64,000 bases of DNA from Geodermatophilus pulveris (lineage in GTDB: Bacteria > Actinomycetota > Actinomycetes > Mycobacteriales > Geodermatophilaceae). A program made the translations under genes and the position numbers. Positions 57,346 through 64,000 of the stretch are shown here, one piece after another; the stretch's first letter is position 1, and every line of letters starts with the position of its first letter. Under the pieces are notes generated by a model, which was given only the letters and a program-made list of their open reading frames with translations, made no database searches and was not told the origin of the DNA. The stretch spans positions 62,001 to 126,000 of the forward strand of contig NZ_FZOO01000009.1 of the NCBI RefSeq assembly GCF_900188375.1, written 5' to 3'.

Positions 57346-57969
57346 TCAGCCCGCGACGGCGGCGTCGACCAGCCGCTCGGCCAGCTCCCGGCCGTGGGCG
57401 GCGGGGCCGTCGGGGCCCAGCAGGCCACCGGAGAGGTACATGCCGTCGATGATCAGGTGCACCTGGGCGGCGAGGTCCTCGCCGTCCCCGGGGGCGACCT
57501 GCTCGGCCAGGCGTTCCAGGCGGCCGTGCAGCTCGAACTTGAAGTCGGCCGCGGCGCTGCGCGCGGGGTGCTGCGGGTCGTCGTACTCGCTGCTGACGTT
57601 GGTGAACGGGCAGCCGCGGAAGCCGGCACGGGTGACGTCGGCCTCGACGGTGTCGACGACGGACAGCAGCGCCGCCCGCGGGTCGCCCTCCAGCCGCGCC
57701 AGCTCGCCGTCGATGCGGGCCAGCACCGTGGCCGCCTTGCGGGCCAGATAGGCGCCGACCAGGTCGTCCTTGCTCTTGAACAGCCGGTAGACCGTCATCT
57801 TGCCCAGCCCGGTCTCGCGGACCAGCTCGTCCATCCCGACGCTGCGCGAGCTGCGCGAGGCGAACAGCCGCTCCGCGGTGTCCAGCACGATGGCCTGCCG
57901 CTCGGCCCGGCTCCGGCGGACGGGGACCGAGGCGTCGTCGGCGGCGAGGGGGAGAGCGGCTGCGGTCAC
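57346..57969 (-). CDS. TetR/AcrR family transcriptional regulator
   Basis: This 207-residue regulator has an N-terminal HTH, AIVLDTAERLFASRSSRSVG then MDELVRETGLGKMTVYRLFKSKDDLVGAY, and a C-terminal ligand domain with GFRGCPFTNVSSEYDDPQHP, the Cys-containing loop seen in a subgroup of TetR proteins linked to thiol or electrophile sensing. The GTG at 57969 is the longest start. Targets unknown. No clear palindrome found nearby. Confidence 0.88.
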   Translation of the reverse strand: MTAAALPLAADDASVPVRRSRAERQAIVLDTAERLFASRSSRSVGMDELVRETGLGKMTVYRLFKSKDDLVGAYLARKAATVLARIDGELARLEGDPRAALLSVVDTVEADVTRAGFRGCPFTNVSSEYDDPQHPARSAAADFKFELHGRLERLAEQVAPGDGEDLAAQVHLIIDGMYLSGGLLGPDGPAAHGRELAERLVDAAVAG

Positions 57970-58136
57970 CCCGGGGATGCTGCCCCAGGGCGTGACGGAG
58001 CGGTTCGCGGCACGCCGGAGATCGCCGACGGCTGGTTGCGGTGAGTGACGAGGTGCCCGCGGGCTGACCGTGACCGGTGGGACGGGTGGGGCGGCGGCGG
58101 TCCTCCTGCGCGGCCCGCCGCGACCGGGGAGTGCCG

Positions 58137-58277
58137 CTAGGCGCGCCGGGTCCGCCGGGGGTTGGCCAGCAGGCGGACCAGGGGCGGTGTCGCGTCCTGG
58201 CGGTCCTGCGACTCGTCGGCCGGGGGCTCATCGGCGGGCCCGGTACCGACGCGGGGCTGGCGCTGCGTGTCCTCCAT
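58137..58277 (-). CDS. Small protein (46 aa), cluster member 4
   Basis: From the ATG at 58277: MEDTQRQPRVGTGPADEPPA, then DESQDRQDATPPLVRLLANP and an RRTRRA tail. GGAGGTG lies six bases upstream of the start, a strong ribosome-binding site that supports translation. Acidic middle, basic end. No family recognised. Confidence 0.55.
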   Translation of the reverse strand: MEDTQRQPRVGTGPADEPPADESQDRQDATPPLVRLLANPRRTRRA

Positions 58278-58358
58278 GCAGGGCACCTCCCCCGCACAGC
58301 GGGTGACGAAACGGCGCGGCACCGGCCCGGGTGACTCCGGCGCGGAGACATGCGTCAC

Positions 58359-58398
58359 GGTCCGGGCGCGGCAGGGGTGCGCCGCCCGCGCCCGGACC
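58359..58398 (-). terminator. Terminator hairpin downstream of the ribokinase ORF
   Basis: GGTCCGGGCGCGG and its exact 13-bp complement enclose a 14-base loop. It lies eight bases after the stop of the ribokinase/acidic-protein frame (58406, minus strand). Confidence 0.8.
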
Positions 58399-58405
58399 GC
58401 CGCGC

Positions 58406-58552
58406 TCAGGGGGTGTCGGCGCCGCCCCCGGACACGTCGCCACCCTCGGCCGGCTCCTCGGCGTGCGGGGTGCGGCCGGCCTCCTCCTCGCCCGGCCGGT
58501 CTCCGCCCTCGGCGGGCTCGGGGCTGCGGGGCGGGCGCTCGGGTTCGGTCAT
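58406..58552 (-). CDS. Small acidic protein (48 aa) internal to the ribokinase frame, cluster member 5
   Basis: An ATG at 58552 with a strong AGGAGG seven bases upstream opens MTEPERPPRSPEPAEGGDRP, continuing with GEEEAGRTPHAEEP to the stop at 58406. It is in the same frame as the upstream ribokinase, which has no stop before it. It resembles the other acidic mini-proteins here in composition and start. It may be translated both alone and as a ribokinase tail. Confidence 0.5.
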   Translation of the reverse strand: MTEPERPPRSPEPAEGGDRPGEEEAGRTPHAEEPAEGGDVSGGGADTP

Positions 58553-59539
58553 CGCAGGTCCTCCTCGGTCCTCGGCTGGCCGGACCTGTGCCCGGGGGTC
58601 CGGTGGGTCAACCGCACTCCCCACCGCGACGGCGGCCGGCAGCCCGGGCAGGGCCGCCTGGACCGCGGCGGCGTCGGGCAGGGCGCCGCGGGCCCCCGCG
58701 CCGGTGGTCGACAGCGCGGCCGCCGTCACCGCCGCCGCCACCGCCCCGGCCGGCGCCGTCCCCGCGGCGAGGGCCACCGCCAGGGCGCCGCAGAAGGCGT
58801 CCCCGGCGCCGGTGGTGTCCACGGCCGTCACCGGCGGGGGAGGCTGGAGCAGGGCCGGGCCGCCGTCCGGCACCAGCAGCGCACCGCGCGCGCCCAGGGT
58901 GACCACGACCGTGCCGGCCGCCAGGTCCCGGGCCAGGGCGGCCAGCTCGGCCGGTGTCCGCTCCGCCGGCCGGGCGCCGGCGAGCTGCACCAGCTCGTGC
59001 TCGTTGGGCACCAGGACGTCCACCCGCGCCAGCAGCCCGGCCGGCAGCGGCTGCGGCGGCGCCGGGGTGAGGACGACGGTGCCGCGGGCGGTCCCGGCCG
59101 CCGCCTGCACGGTCTCCAGCGGCACCTCCAGCTGCAGCAGCACCACCCGCGCGTCCCGCACCGCGGCGACGTCGACGTCCCCGGGGCCCAGCTCGGCGTT
59201 GGCGCCGGGGACGACGACGATGAGGTTCTCCCCGCTGCCGTCCTCGACCGGGATCGTCGCGGTGCCGGTCAGGGCCCCCGGCGTCCGGTGCACGGCGCTG
59301 ACGTCGACGCCCGCCGCGGTCAGCGCCGCCAGCTGCCGGCCGGCGGCCGGGTCGTCGCCGACGCGGCCGACCATCGCCACCCCGCCGCCGAGCCGCCCGG
59401 CGGCCGCGGCCTGGTTGGCCCCCTTGCCCCCGGGCGCCAGCACGGTGTCCCGGCCGACCACGGTCTCGCCGCGCCCGGGCAGCCGCCCGACGCGGACCAG
59501 CACGTCCTCGTTGAGGCTGCCGACGACGGCGACGGTCAT
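58406..59539 (-). CDS. rbsK: Ribokinase (PfkB family) with in-frame acidic C-terminal extension
   Basis: The N-terminal 300 residues are a ribokinase: VAVVGSLNEDVLVRVGRLPG, APGGKGANQAAAAGRLGG and the catalytic motif TTGAGDAFCGALAVALAAG. It phosphorylates D-ribose to ribose-5-phosphate in the cytosol. Ribokinases end shortly after this last domain; here the frame runs on about 75 residues through a linker (PPDPRAQVRPAEDRGG) into the acidic mini-protein at 58552, for 377 residues in all. The ATG at 59539 overlaps the DUF6328 gene's stop (ATGA). No ribose transporter is nearby. Confidence 0.85.
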   Translation of the reverse strand: MTVAVVGSLNEDVLVRVGRLPGRGETVVGRDTVLAPGGKGANQAAAAGRLGGGVAMVGRVGDDPAAGRQLAALTAAGVDVSAVHRTPGALTGTATIPVEDGSGENLIVVVPGANAELGPGDVDVAAVRDARVVLLQLEVPLETVQAAAGTARGTVVLTPAPPQPLPAGLLARVDVLVPNEHELVQLAGARPAERTPAELAALARDLAAGTVVVTLGARGALLVPDGGPALLQPPPPVTAVDTTGAGDAFCGALAVALAAGTAPAGAVAAAVTAAALSTTGAGARGALPDAAAVQAALPGLPAAVAVGSAVDPPDPRAQVRPAEDRGGPAMTEPERPPRSPEPAEGGDRPGEEEAGRTPHAEEPAEGGDVSGGGADTP

Positions 59540-60033
59540 CCGGCGGCCGTCCGGCGGTGGCGCAGGGGCAGGGCGTACCAGGCGACGAGGGCGGTGGCCA
59601 GGACCACCGTGCTGGCCGCGACCGCCGGCCCGCGGCCGAGGACGACGTCGAGGACCAGCAGCACGGCGCTGGTGATGGACACCGCCAGCAGCACCAGGGC
59701 GATCAGCAGGGCGCGGTCGGCGAAGCGCACCAGCTGCTCCTTGCGGTGCCGGCGGAAGACGGTGCGGTGGAAGGAGACCGGCGCGACGAGCACGACGGTC
59801 GCCAGGGCGGTGCTCATCAGGGTCACCGTGTAGACGACGGTCGGGAAGGCGCCCAGGTCGGGGAAGCGGGCGGTGAAGGCCAGCGACAGCAGGAACGCGA
59901 ACAGGATCTGCACGCCGGTGAGCACCACCCGGAGCTCCTGCAGCAGCTCGGCGACGTTGCGGTCGAGCACCTGCTCCCGGGTCTCGCCGCGCGCCAGCGC
60001 CGTGCGCTCGACGTCGAACCGTTTCTCGGTCAC
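59536..60033 (-). CDS. DUF6328 family membrane protein
   Basis: This 165-residue protein has four predicted helices and the family segment NVAELLQELRVVLTGVQILFAFLL. RFPDLGAFPTVVYTVTLM and SFHRTVFRRHRKEQLVRFAD are further family blocks. Function unknown. GTG at 60033; divergent from the DUF3140 gene (47-bp gap). Confidence 0.85.
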   Translation of the reverse strand: MTEKRFDVERTALARGETREQVLDRNVAELLQELRVVLTGVQILFAFLLSLAFTARFPDLGAFPTVVYTVTLMSTALATVVLVAPVSFHRTVFRRHRKEQLVRFADRALLIALVLLAVSITSAVLLVLDVVLGRGPAVAASTVVLATALVAWYALPLRHRRTAAG

Positions 60034-60080
60034 GCCGGTGCGGTACCGCGCAGGACAGGACCCGACACGCGGAGGCACCC

Positions 60081-60425
60081 ATGGCCAAGGACGACGACCC
60101 CGACGAGATCCGCCGGCAGTTCAGCGAGGCGGTCAACATGAGCCCGGCGGAGCTGGAGCGGTGGCTGGACACCGACGAGTCGCGGTCGGTGGGTCAGAAG
60201 ACCGACGGCGGGGAGTCCACCGGCCACGCGGAGGGCCGCCGGATCGTCGAGCTGCTGCGGACGAAGAAGGGCGACCTGGACGACGACGACCTCGCGCACA
60301 TGCGCAAGGTGCACGGCTACGTCGCCCGCCACCTGGCGCAGGAACCGGCCAAGGAGGACGTCGAGACGTCCAAGTGGCGGTACTCCCTGATGAACTGGGG
60401 CCACGACCCGCTCAAGAGGAGCTGA
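60081..60425 (+). CDS. DUF3140 family protein
   Basis: This 114-residue soluble protein has VNMSPAELERWLDTDESRSV and the block GRRIVELLRTKKGDLDDDDL, then HMRKVHGYVARHLAQEP and the C-terminal WRYSLMNWGHDP, all diagnostic of the family. DUF3140 proteins are common in actinobacteria and cyanobacteria; some have been suspected to bind DNA. ATG at 60081. Nine bases before the methyltransferase gene. Confidence 0.9.
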   Translation: MAKDDDPDEIRRQFSEAVNMSPAELERWLDTDESRSVGQKTDGGESTGHAEGRRIVELLRTKKGDLDDDDLAHMRKVHGYVARHLAQEPAKEDVETSKWRYSLMNWGHDPLKRS

Positions 60426-60434
60426 CGCCCGCAC

Positions 60435-61199
60435 ATGGGCGCGCTGCGGCCCAACGACCCCGCCCAGTACGACACCCTGGCCGACCAGTGGTGGGACCCC
60501 TCCGGCGGCTTCGCCGCGCTGCACTGGCTGGCCGCCTCCCGGGCCGAGCACGTCTCGCCGGCGCCGCACCCCGGCGCGGTGCTGGTCGACCTGGCCTGCG
60601 GCGGGGGGCTGATGGCCCCGCACGTGGCCCGGCTCGGCTACCGCCACGTCGGCGTGGACCTGGGGGTGCCGGGTCTGCGGCTGGCCGGCGAGCACGGCGT
60701 GCTGGCCGTGCGCGGGTCGGTGCTCGCCGTCCCGCTGGCCGACGGGTGTGCCGACGTGGTCGTGGCCGGGGAGATCCTCGAGCACGTCGAGGACGACGTC
60801 GGGGTGCTCGCCGAGTGCGCCCGGCTGCTCCGCCCGGGCGGCGCGCTGGTCCTCGACGCCCTCGCAGCCACCCGCGTCGGGCGGTTCCTCACCACCACGG
60901 TCGCCGAGCGGCTGCCCGGCGGGCCGCCCCCCGGCATCCACGACCCCGCCCTGTTCGTCGACCGTGCCCGGCTGCTGGCCGCCGCCGACGACCTCGGCCT
61001 GGACCTGCGCCTGGTCGGGCTGCGGCCCTCCTTCCGCGACGCGCTGGCCTGGCGGCTGGGCCGGCGGGTCACCGTGCGCATGAAGCCGGTCCGGTCCACC
61101 GCCGTCGTCTTCGCCGGCTACGGGCGGCGCCGCGACGGCGCGGGGCCCGCCGGCCGGACGCAGGGCGGCGGGGGGTCGCGGCCGCCCGTACGGTCGTGA
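60435..61199 (+). CDS. SAM-dependent methyltransferase, UbiG-like
   Basis: This 254-residue class I methyltransferase starts DPAQYDTLADQWWDPSGGFAALHWLAAS, the UbiG-type N-terminus, then motif I VLVDLACGGGLMAPHVA and VGVDLGVPGLRLA; EILEHVEDDVGVLAECARLL is motif III/IV. In ubiquinone-free actinobacteria such enzymes methylate other phenols or lipids; the adjacent type III PKS suggests a phenolic or pyrone product as substrate. ATG at 60435. Its stop is 31 bp from the PKS start. Confidence 0.87.
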   Translation: MGALRPNDPAQYDTLADQWWDPSGGFAALHWLAASRAEHVSPAPHPGAVLVDLACGGGLMAPHVARLGYRHVGVDLGVPGLRLAGEHGVLAVRGSVLAVPLADGCADVVVAGEILEHVEDDVGVLAECARLLRPGGALVLDALAATRVGRFLTTTVAERLPGGPPPGIHDPALFVDRARLLAAADDLGLDLRLVGLRPSFRDALAWRLGRRVTVRMKPVRSTAVVFAGYGRRRDGAGPAGRTQGGGGSRPPVRS

Positions 61200-61201
61200 C
61201 C

Positions 61202-61234
61202 ATGACGCCCCGCGCCCGCGAGCTGCGCCGATGA
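61202..61234 (+). CDS. Ten-codon leader ORF coupled to the type III PKS
   Basis: ATG at 61202 opens [10 protein letters not shown] and stops at a TGA that overlaps the PKS ATG (ATGA, 61231-61234). An in-frame GTG at 61196 overlaps the methyltransferase stop. The PKS ATG has no convincing Shine-Dalgarno of its own, so translation may depend on ribosomes finishing this frame. It could still be chance. Confidence 0.35.
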   Translation: MTPRARELRR

Positions 61235-62253
61235 GCGCCGTCCTGACCGGTGCCGGCCGCGCCCTGCCGGCGACGCTGGACCAGGACGCGGCCTGGGAGG
61301 GCTTCTTCGCCGGCCACTACGCCGGCGTCCGGGCCGCGCGCCGGGTGTTCGCCGGCTCCGGGGTGCGCCGCCGGCACACCGTCGCCAACCCGCTGGACGA
61401 GGACATCAGCGGCTGGAGCACCGGCGCGCGGATGCAGCGCTACGTCCAGGAGGCGCTGCCCCTGGGCAAGCAGGCGGTCGCCGCCGCCCTCGACGAAGCC
61501 GGCCTCGCGCCCGGGGACGTCGGGCTGTTCGCCGTCGCCACCTGCACCGGGTACGCCACCCCCGGCCTGGACATCCGGCTGGCCAGCGACCTGGGCATGC
61601 CGCCGGGGCTGCAGCGGCTGCTGATCGGGCACATGGGCTGCTACGCGGCCATCCCCGGGCTGGCCGCGGTCGGCGACTACGTGGAGGCCCGGTCCCGCCC
61701 GGCCGTGCTGCTGTGCTGCGAGCTGACCAGCCTGCACGTGCAGCCGCCGGTGGGGGAGCTGGACCAGGTGGTGGCGCACGCGCTGTTCTCCGACGCCGCG
61801 GCGGCCGTCGTCCTGGAGCCCGGCGCGCGCGGTCGGCGGCTGGCCGGCGTGGTGGCCCGCACCGACTCCTCCACCGCCGACCACATGACCTGGGACGTCA
61901 CCGACCTCGGCTTCCGCATGGGCCTGTCCCCTCGGGTGCCCGACGTGCTCTCCCGGCACGTCGGCGACGTCGTCGACGAGCTGCTGGCCGGCGCCGGGCT
62001 GCGCGTGGAGGACGTCGCCGGCTGGGCGGTGCACCCCGGCGGCCCGCGGATCCTCGACGTCGTCCGCGACTGCCTCGGCCTGGCCGAGGCGGACCTGGCG
62101 ACCTCCCGGCACGTGCTCGCCGAGCACGGCAACTGCTCCTCGGCGACGGTGCTGCTCGTGCTGGAGGAGCTGGCCGGCGTCGACGGTCCCGTGGTGGCCA
62201 TGGCCTTCGGTCCCGGGCTCACCCTGTACGCGGCGCTGCTGCTGCCCGCCTGA
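61231..62253 (+). CDS. Type III polyketide synthase (chalcone synthase-like)
   Basis: This 340-residue homodimeric ketosynthase-fold enzyme condenses an acyl-CoA starter with malonyl-CoA. Its catalytic triad is complete: Cys137 ([12 protein letters not shown]), His268 ([10 protein letters not shown]) and Asn301 ([11 protein letters not shown]), with the thiolase-fold end [13 protein letters not shown]. Starter and chain length cannot be read from the sequence; bacterial relatives make alkylpyrones, alkylresorcinols or THN. Neighbouring UbiG-like methyltransferase and DUF3140 genes form an apparent mini-operon. Confidence 0.92.
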   Translation: MSAVLTGAGRALPATLDQDAAWEGFFAGHYAGVRAARRVFAGSGVRRRHTVANPLDEDISGWSTGARMQRYVQEALPLGKQAVAAALDEAGLAPGDVGLFAVATCTGYATPGLDIRLASDLGMPPGLQRLLIGHMGCYAAIPGLAAVGDYVEARSRPAVLLCCELTSLHVQPPVGELDQVVAHALFSDAAAAVVLEPGARGRRLAGVVARTDSSTADHMTWDVTDLGFRMGLSPRVPDVLSRHVGDVVDELLAGAGLRVEDVAGWAVHPGGPRILDVVRDCLGLAEADLATSRHVLAEHGNCSSATVLLVLEELAGVDGPVVAMAFGPGLTLYAALLLPA

Positions 62254-62255
62254 CC

Positions 62256-62945
62256 ATGGTCTCCAGGACTACGGTGGGTGATGTGGATCACGTCGAGGAC
62301 CGGCCCGCGTCCGTGCGGGTGTTCCTCGTCGACGACCACGAGGTGGTCCGGCGCGGGGTGGCCGAGGTCCTGGAGGAGGACCCGGTGATCACCGTCGTCG
62401 GCGAGGCCGGGTCGGTCGCCGAGGCGCTGGCCCGCGTGCCGGCGGTCCGGCCGGACGTCACCGTCGTCGACATGCGGCTGCCCGACGGGGACGGCGCGGA
62501 GGTCTGCCGCCGGCTGCGCGAGCGGGTGCCCGGCCTGCGGTGCCTGGTGCTGACCAGCTTCCCGGACGAGGACGCCGTCGCCGCGGCGGCGGCCGCCGGC
62601 GCGGCCGGCTACCTCCTCAAGCAGGTCCGCGGCTCCGCGCTGGTCTCCGCCGTCCGCACCGTGGCCGACGGCGGGACGCTGTTCGACCGGGACGCCGGGG
62701 TGGCCGCCGCGGCGCGCCGCCGGCCCGCCGAGCGGGACCGCCGGCTGGCGCTGCTCACCGAGCAGGAGCGGACGGTGCTGCGGCTGATCGGCGAGGGGCT
62801 GACCAACCGGCAGATCGGCGCCAGGATGGGCCTGGCCGAGAAGACGGTGAAGAACTACACCAGCCACCTGCTGGCCAAGCTCGGCCTGGAGCGGCGCACC
62901 CAGGCCGCCATCCTGGCCACCGAGCTGCGCGACCGCTCGGACTGA
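62256..62945 (+). CDS. devR: NarL/DevR (DosR)-type response regulator
   Basis: This 229-residue response regulator starts at the ATG at 62256 (GTG at 62283 gives 220). The receiver has [11 protein letters not shown], the phospho-acceptor Asp in [12 protein letters not shown] (residue 72 from the ATG) and the Lys in GYLLKQV. The LuxR-type HTH is close to Dos[21 protein letters not shown] followed by [20 protein letters not shown]. It converges on a DevS-like kinase gene 18 bp away, its probable partner. In mycobacteria this pair responds to hypoxia, NO or redox; the trigger here depends on the kinase's sensor, which is cut off. Confidence 0.9.
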   Translation: MVSRTTVGDVDHVEDRPASVRVFLVDDHEVVRRGVAEVLEEDPVITVVGEAGSVAEALARVPAVRPDVTVVDMRLPDGDGAEVCRRLRERVPGLRCLVLTSFPDEDAVAAAAAAGAAGYLLKQVRGSALVSAVRTVADGGTLFDRDAGVAAAARRRPAERDRRLALLTEQERTVLRLIGEGLTNRQIGARMGLAEKTVKNYTSHLLAKLGLERRTQAAILATELRDRSD

Positions 62946-62963
62946 GCGAGGACCCCGCTGCCC

Positions 62964-64000
62964 TCACCGGCGGGGGAGCGGCACCGACCAGCGGATCTGG
63001 GTGCCCCGCGGGCCGGTGGAGGTGCTCATCCGCCCGCCGTGCCGCTCGGCCCGGTCGGCCAGGTTGGTCAGCCCGCTGCGGACGGCGACGGCGGGCAGCC
63101 CGATCCCGTCGTCGGTGACCACGACGCGCACGTCGCGGTCGACGGTCACGGTGACCGTGACCCGGGTGGCCTGGGCGTGCCGCACCACGTTGGTCACCAG
63201 CTCGCGGACGACGGCGACCACGTCGGGCAGCAGGCGGGGCGGCAGGTCGTCGTCGCCGCGCAGCCGCACGTCCGGGCGCAGGCCCTGCCCGCCGGTGATC
63301 GAGCGGACCACGTCGACGATGCGGGTCCGCACCGCGTCGGGGGAGGCGTCGTCGGCCTCGTGCAGCTCGAAGATCGACGAGCGGATGCGGGCGATGGTGC
63401 CGTCCAGCTCGTCGACCCGCTCGGCCAGCGCCGCCGCCGTCTCCGGCTGGGTGTCGGCCAGCGAGCGGCTCACCCGGTCCAGGGCCAGCCCGGTGGCGAA
63501 GATCCGCTGGACCACGTGGTCGTGCAGGTCGCGGGCGATCCGGTCGCGGTCGGACTGCACCTGCAGCCGCCGCTCCCGCTGCTGGCTGCGGGCCAGCTCC
63601 AGGGCCACCGAGGCCTGCGCGGCGAACGCGGCGGCCAGCTCCAGGGTGTCGGGGGCGAACAGCTCCCGGTCGCGCAGCCGCAGCGCCACCACCGTCCCCA
63701 GCGCCGGGCGCCCGCCGAGCGGGATGACCAGCGTGGGACCGAAGTGCCGGGCGAGCTCCCCGAGCACCGGGGCCCGCCGGCCGCCGTGGGCCGCCGTGCT
63801 GGCGTCGGCGATCAGCCACGGCAGGCCGGAGCGGTGCGCCGTCCCGAGCTGGCTGTCGACCAGCGGCAGCCGCACGCCCTCGAAGCCCTCGACCTCCTCC
63901 TTGTCCGGGCCGATGGCGACCACGACGGTCAGCACCTCGTCGTCGTCCGGTGCGGGCACCAGCACGCCGGCGACGTCGGCCGAGGCCAGCTCGGCCACCC
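62964..64000 (-). CDS. devS: DevS-like GAF sensor histidine kinase (5' end outside the window)
   Basis: At least 345 residues are visible: a GAF-type domain to about residue 140, then the DHp helix with the phospho-acceptor His in RIARDLHDHVVQRIFATGLAL (His at 63524-63522), then HATPase_c with VVRELVTNVVRHAQATRV and DDGIGLPAVAVRSGLTNLADR. This is the HisKA_3 class and matches the C-terminal half of DevS/DosT. The frame stays open to the right edge, so more sensor sequence, possibly a first GAF with haem, lies outside. It faces the DevR-like gene. Confidence 0.9.
   Translation of the reverse strand, partial: VAELASADVAGVLVPAPDDDEVLTVVVAIGPDKEEVEGFEGVRLPLVDSQLGTAHRSGLPWLIADASTAAHGGRRAPVLGELARHFGPTLVIPLGGRPALGTVVALRLRDRELFAPDTLELAAAFAAQASVALELARSQQRERRLQVQSDRDRIARDLHDHVVQRIFATGLALDRVSRSLADTQPETAAALAERVDELDGTIARIRSSIFELHEADDASPDAVRTRIVDVVRSITGGQGLRPDVRLRGDDDLPPRLLPDVVAVVRELVTNVVRHAQATRVTVTVTVDRDVRVVVTDDGIGLPAVAVRSGLTNLADRAERHGGRMSTSTGPRGTQIRWSVPLPRR

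Noticed and set aside
1..64000. CRISPR arrays, tRNA, rRNA, insertion sequences and prophage genes
   Set aside because: No regularly spaced direct repeats, no tRNA-like TTCGA arm with cloverleaf, and no transposase, integrase or phage protein text were found on either strand by eye.

Overview
The window is very GC-rich (roughly three quarters G+C). It has GTG starts almost as often as ATG, many 1-4 base stop/start overlaps (ATGA, GTGA) and actinobacterial markers: a mycothiol-dependent nitroreductase of the Rv2466c type, GTP-dependent PEP carboxykinase, acVLRF1, a DevR/DevS-like pair, a RipA-like NlpC/P60 hydrolase and IdeR-type iron boxes. Together with several small families (DUF3140, DUF6328, DUF2237, DUF3253), this points to a high-GC actinobacterium, probably of the Geodermatophilaceae (Blastococcus, Geodermatophilus, Modestobacter). 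That placement is inference. It reads as chromosomal housekeeping and metabolic DNA. No phage, plasmid, transposase, CRISPR array, tRNA or rRNA was seen.

Layout. 0-4.4 kb: iron acquisition, with a siderophore-interacting reductase converging on a FecCD-type ABC transporter, each behind its own iron box. 4.5-7.8 kb: a redox enzyme, a DUF2237 protein and acetoacetyl-CoA synthetase. 7.8-12.9 kb: a GH13 glucosidase plus a sugar ABC importer that lacks its own ATPase. 12.9-17.2 kb: a broken SDR gene, a VOC protein, FKBP, nitronate monooxygenase and an ArsR-SRPBCC pair. 17.4-19.2 kb: pckG. 19.4-23.9 kb: MFS, rhodanese and acVLRF1, then a HelD-like RNA polymerase recycling ATPase. 24-30.5 kb: cell wall (class A PBP with PASTA, YihY-like protein, a phytoene-desaturase-like oxidoreductase, a small lipoprotein, and an NlpC/P60 hydrolase behind a probable c-di-AMP riboswitch). 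30.6-35.2 kb: a serine hydrolase, a large palindrome, a frameshifted PPOX-family gene, small proteins and an Lrp/AsnC regulator divergent from a branched-chain (or pyruvate) 2-oxo acid dehydrogenase operon (35.4-39.1 kb). 39.3-42.3 kb: an APC permease, an AGE-family sugar isomerase and an SRPBCC protein. 42.4-48.5 kb: the whole fructose PTS (ptsH, fruA, fruK and a DeoR-type regulator, divergent from ptsI across a perfect palindromic operator). 48.6-54.7 kb: a 49-residue protein, a GGDEF protein, a tyrosine phosphatase, a tannase-like esterase and a putative 3-methyladenine glycosylase. 54.9-60 kb: 3-hydroxybutyrate dehydrogenase, then a run of very small acidic proteins with LapA-like, TetR, ribokinase and DUF6328 genes. 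60-62.3 kb: DUF3140, a UbiG-like methyltransferase and a type III polyketide synthase. 62.3-64 kb: a DevR/DevS-like pair facing each other; the kinase runs off the window.

The most unusual layer is non-coding. A family of small two-stem palindromic repeats recurs at least six times with the same architecture (GGAACGGCC start, outer stem, inner stem, loop close to GAGCCTGCGA, GGTCC-like end). Five copies sit directly at gene 3' ends, and several stems differ between copies yet still pair. One copy has replaced the catalytic YxxxK region of an SDR gene, and a minimal copy abuts a truncated small-protein gene. Two further elements, a 186-bp nested palindrome (32295-32480) and a 66-bp inverted repeat (21725-21790), differ in sequence from this family. 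Two genes (SDR, PPOX-family) are clear frameshift pseudogenes, unless the sequence carries errors.
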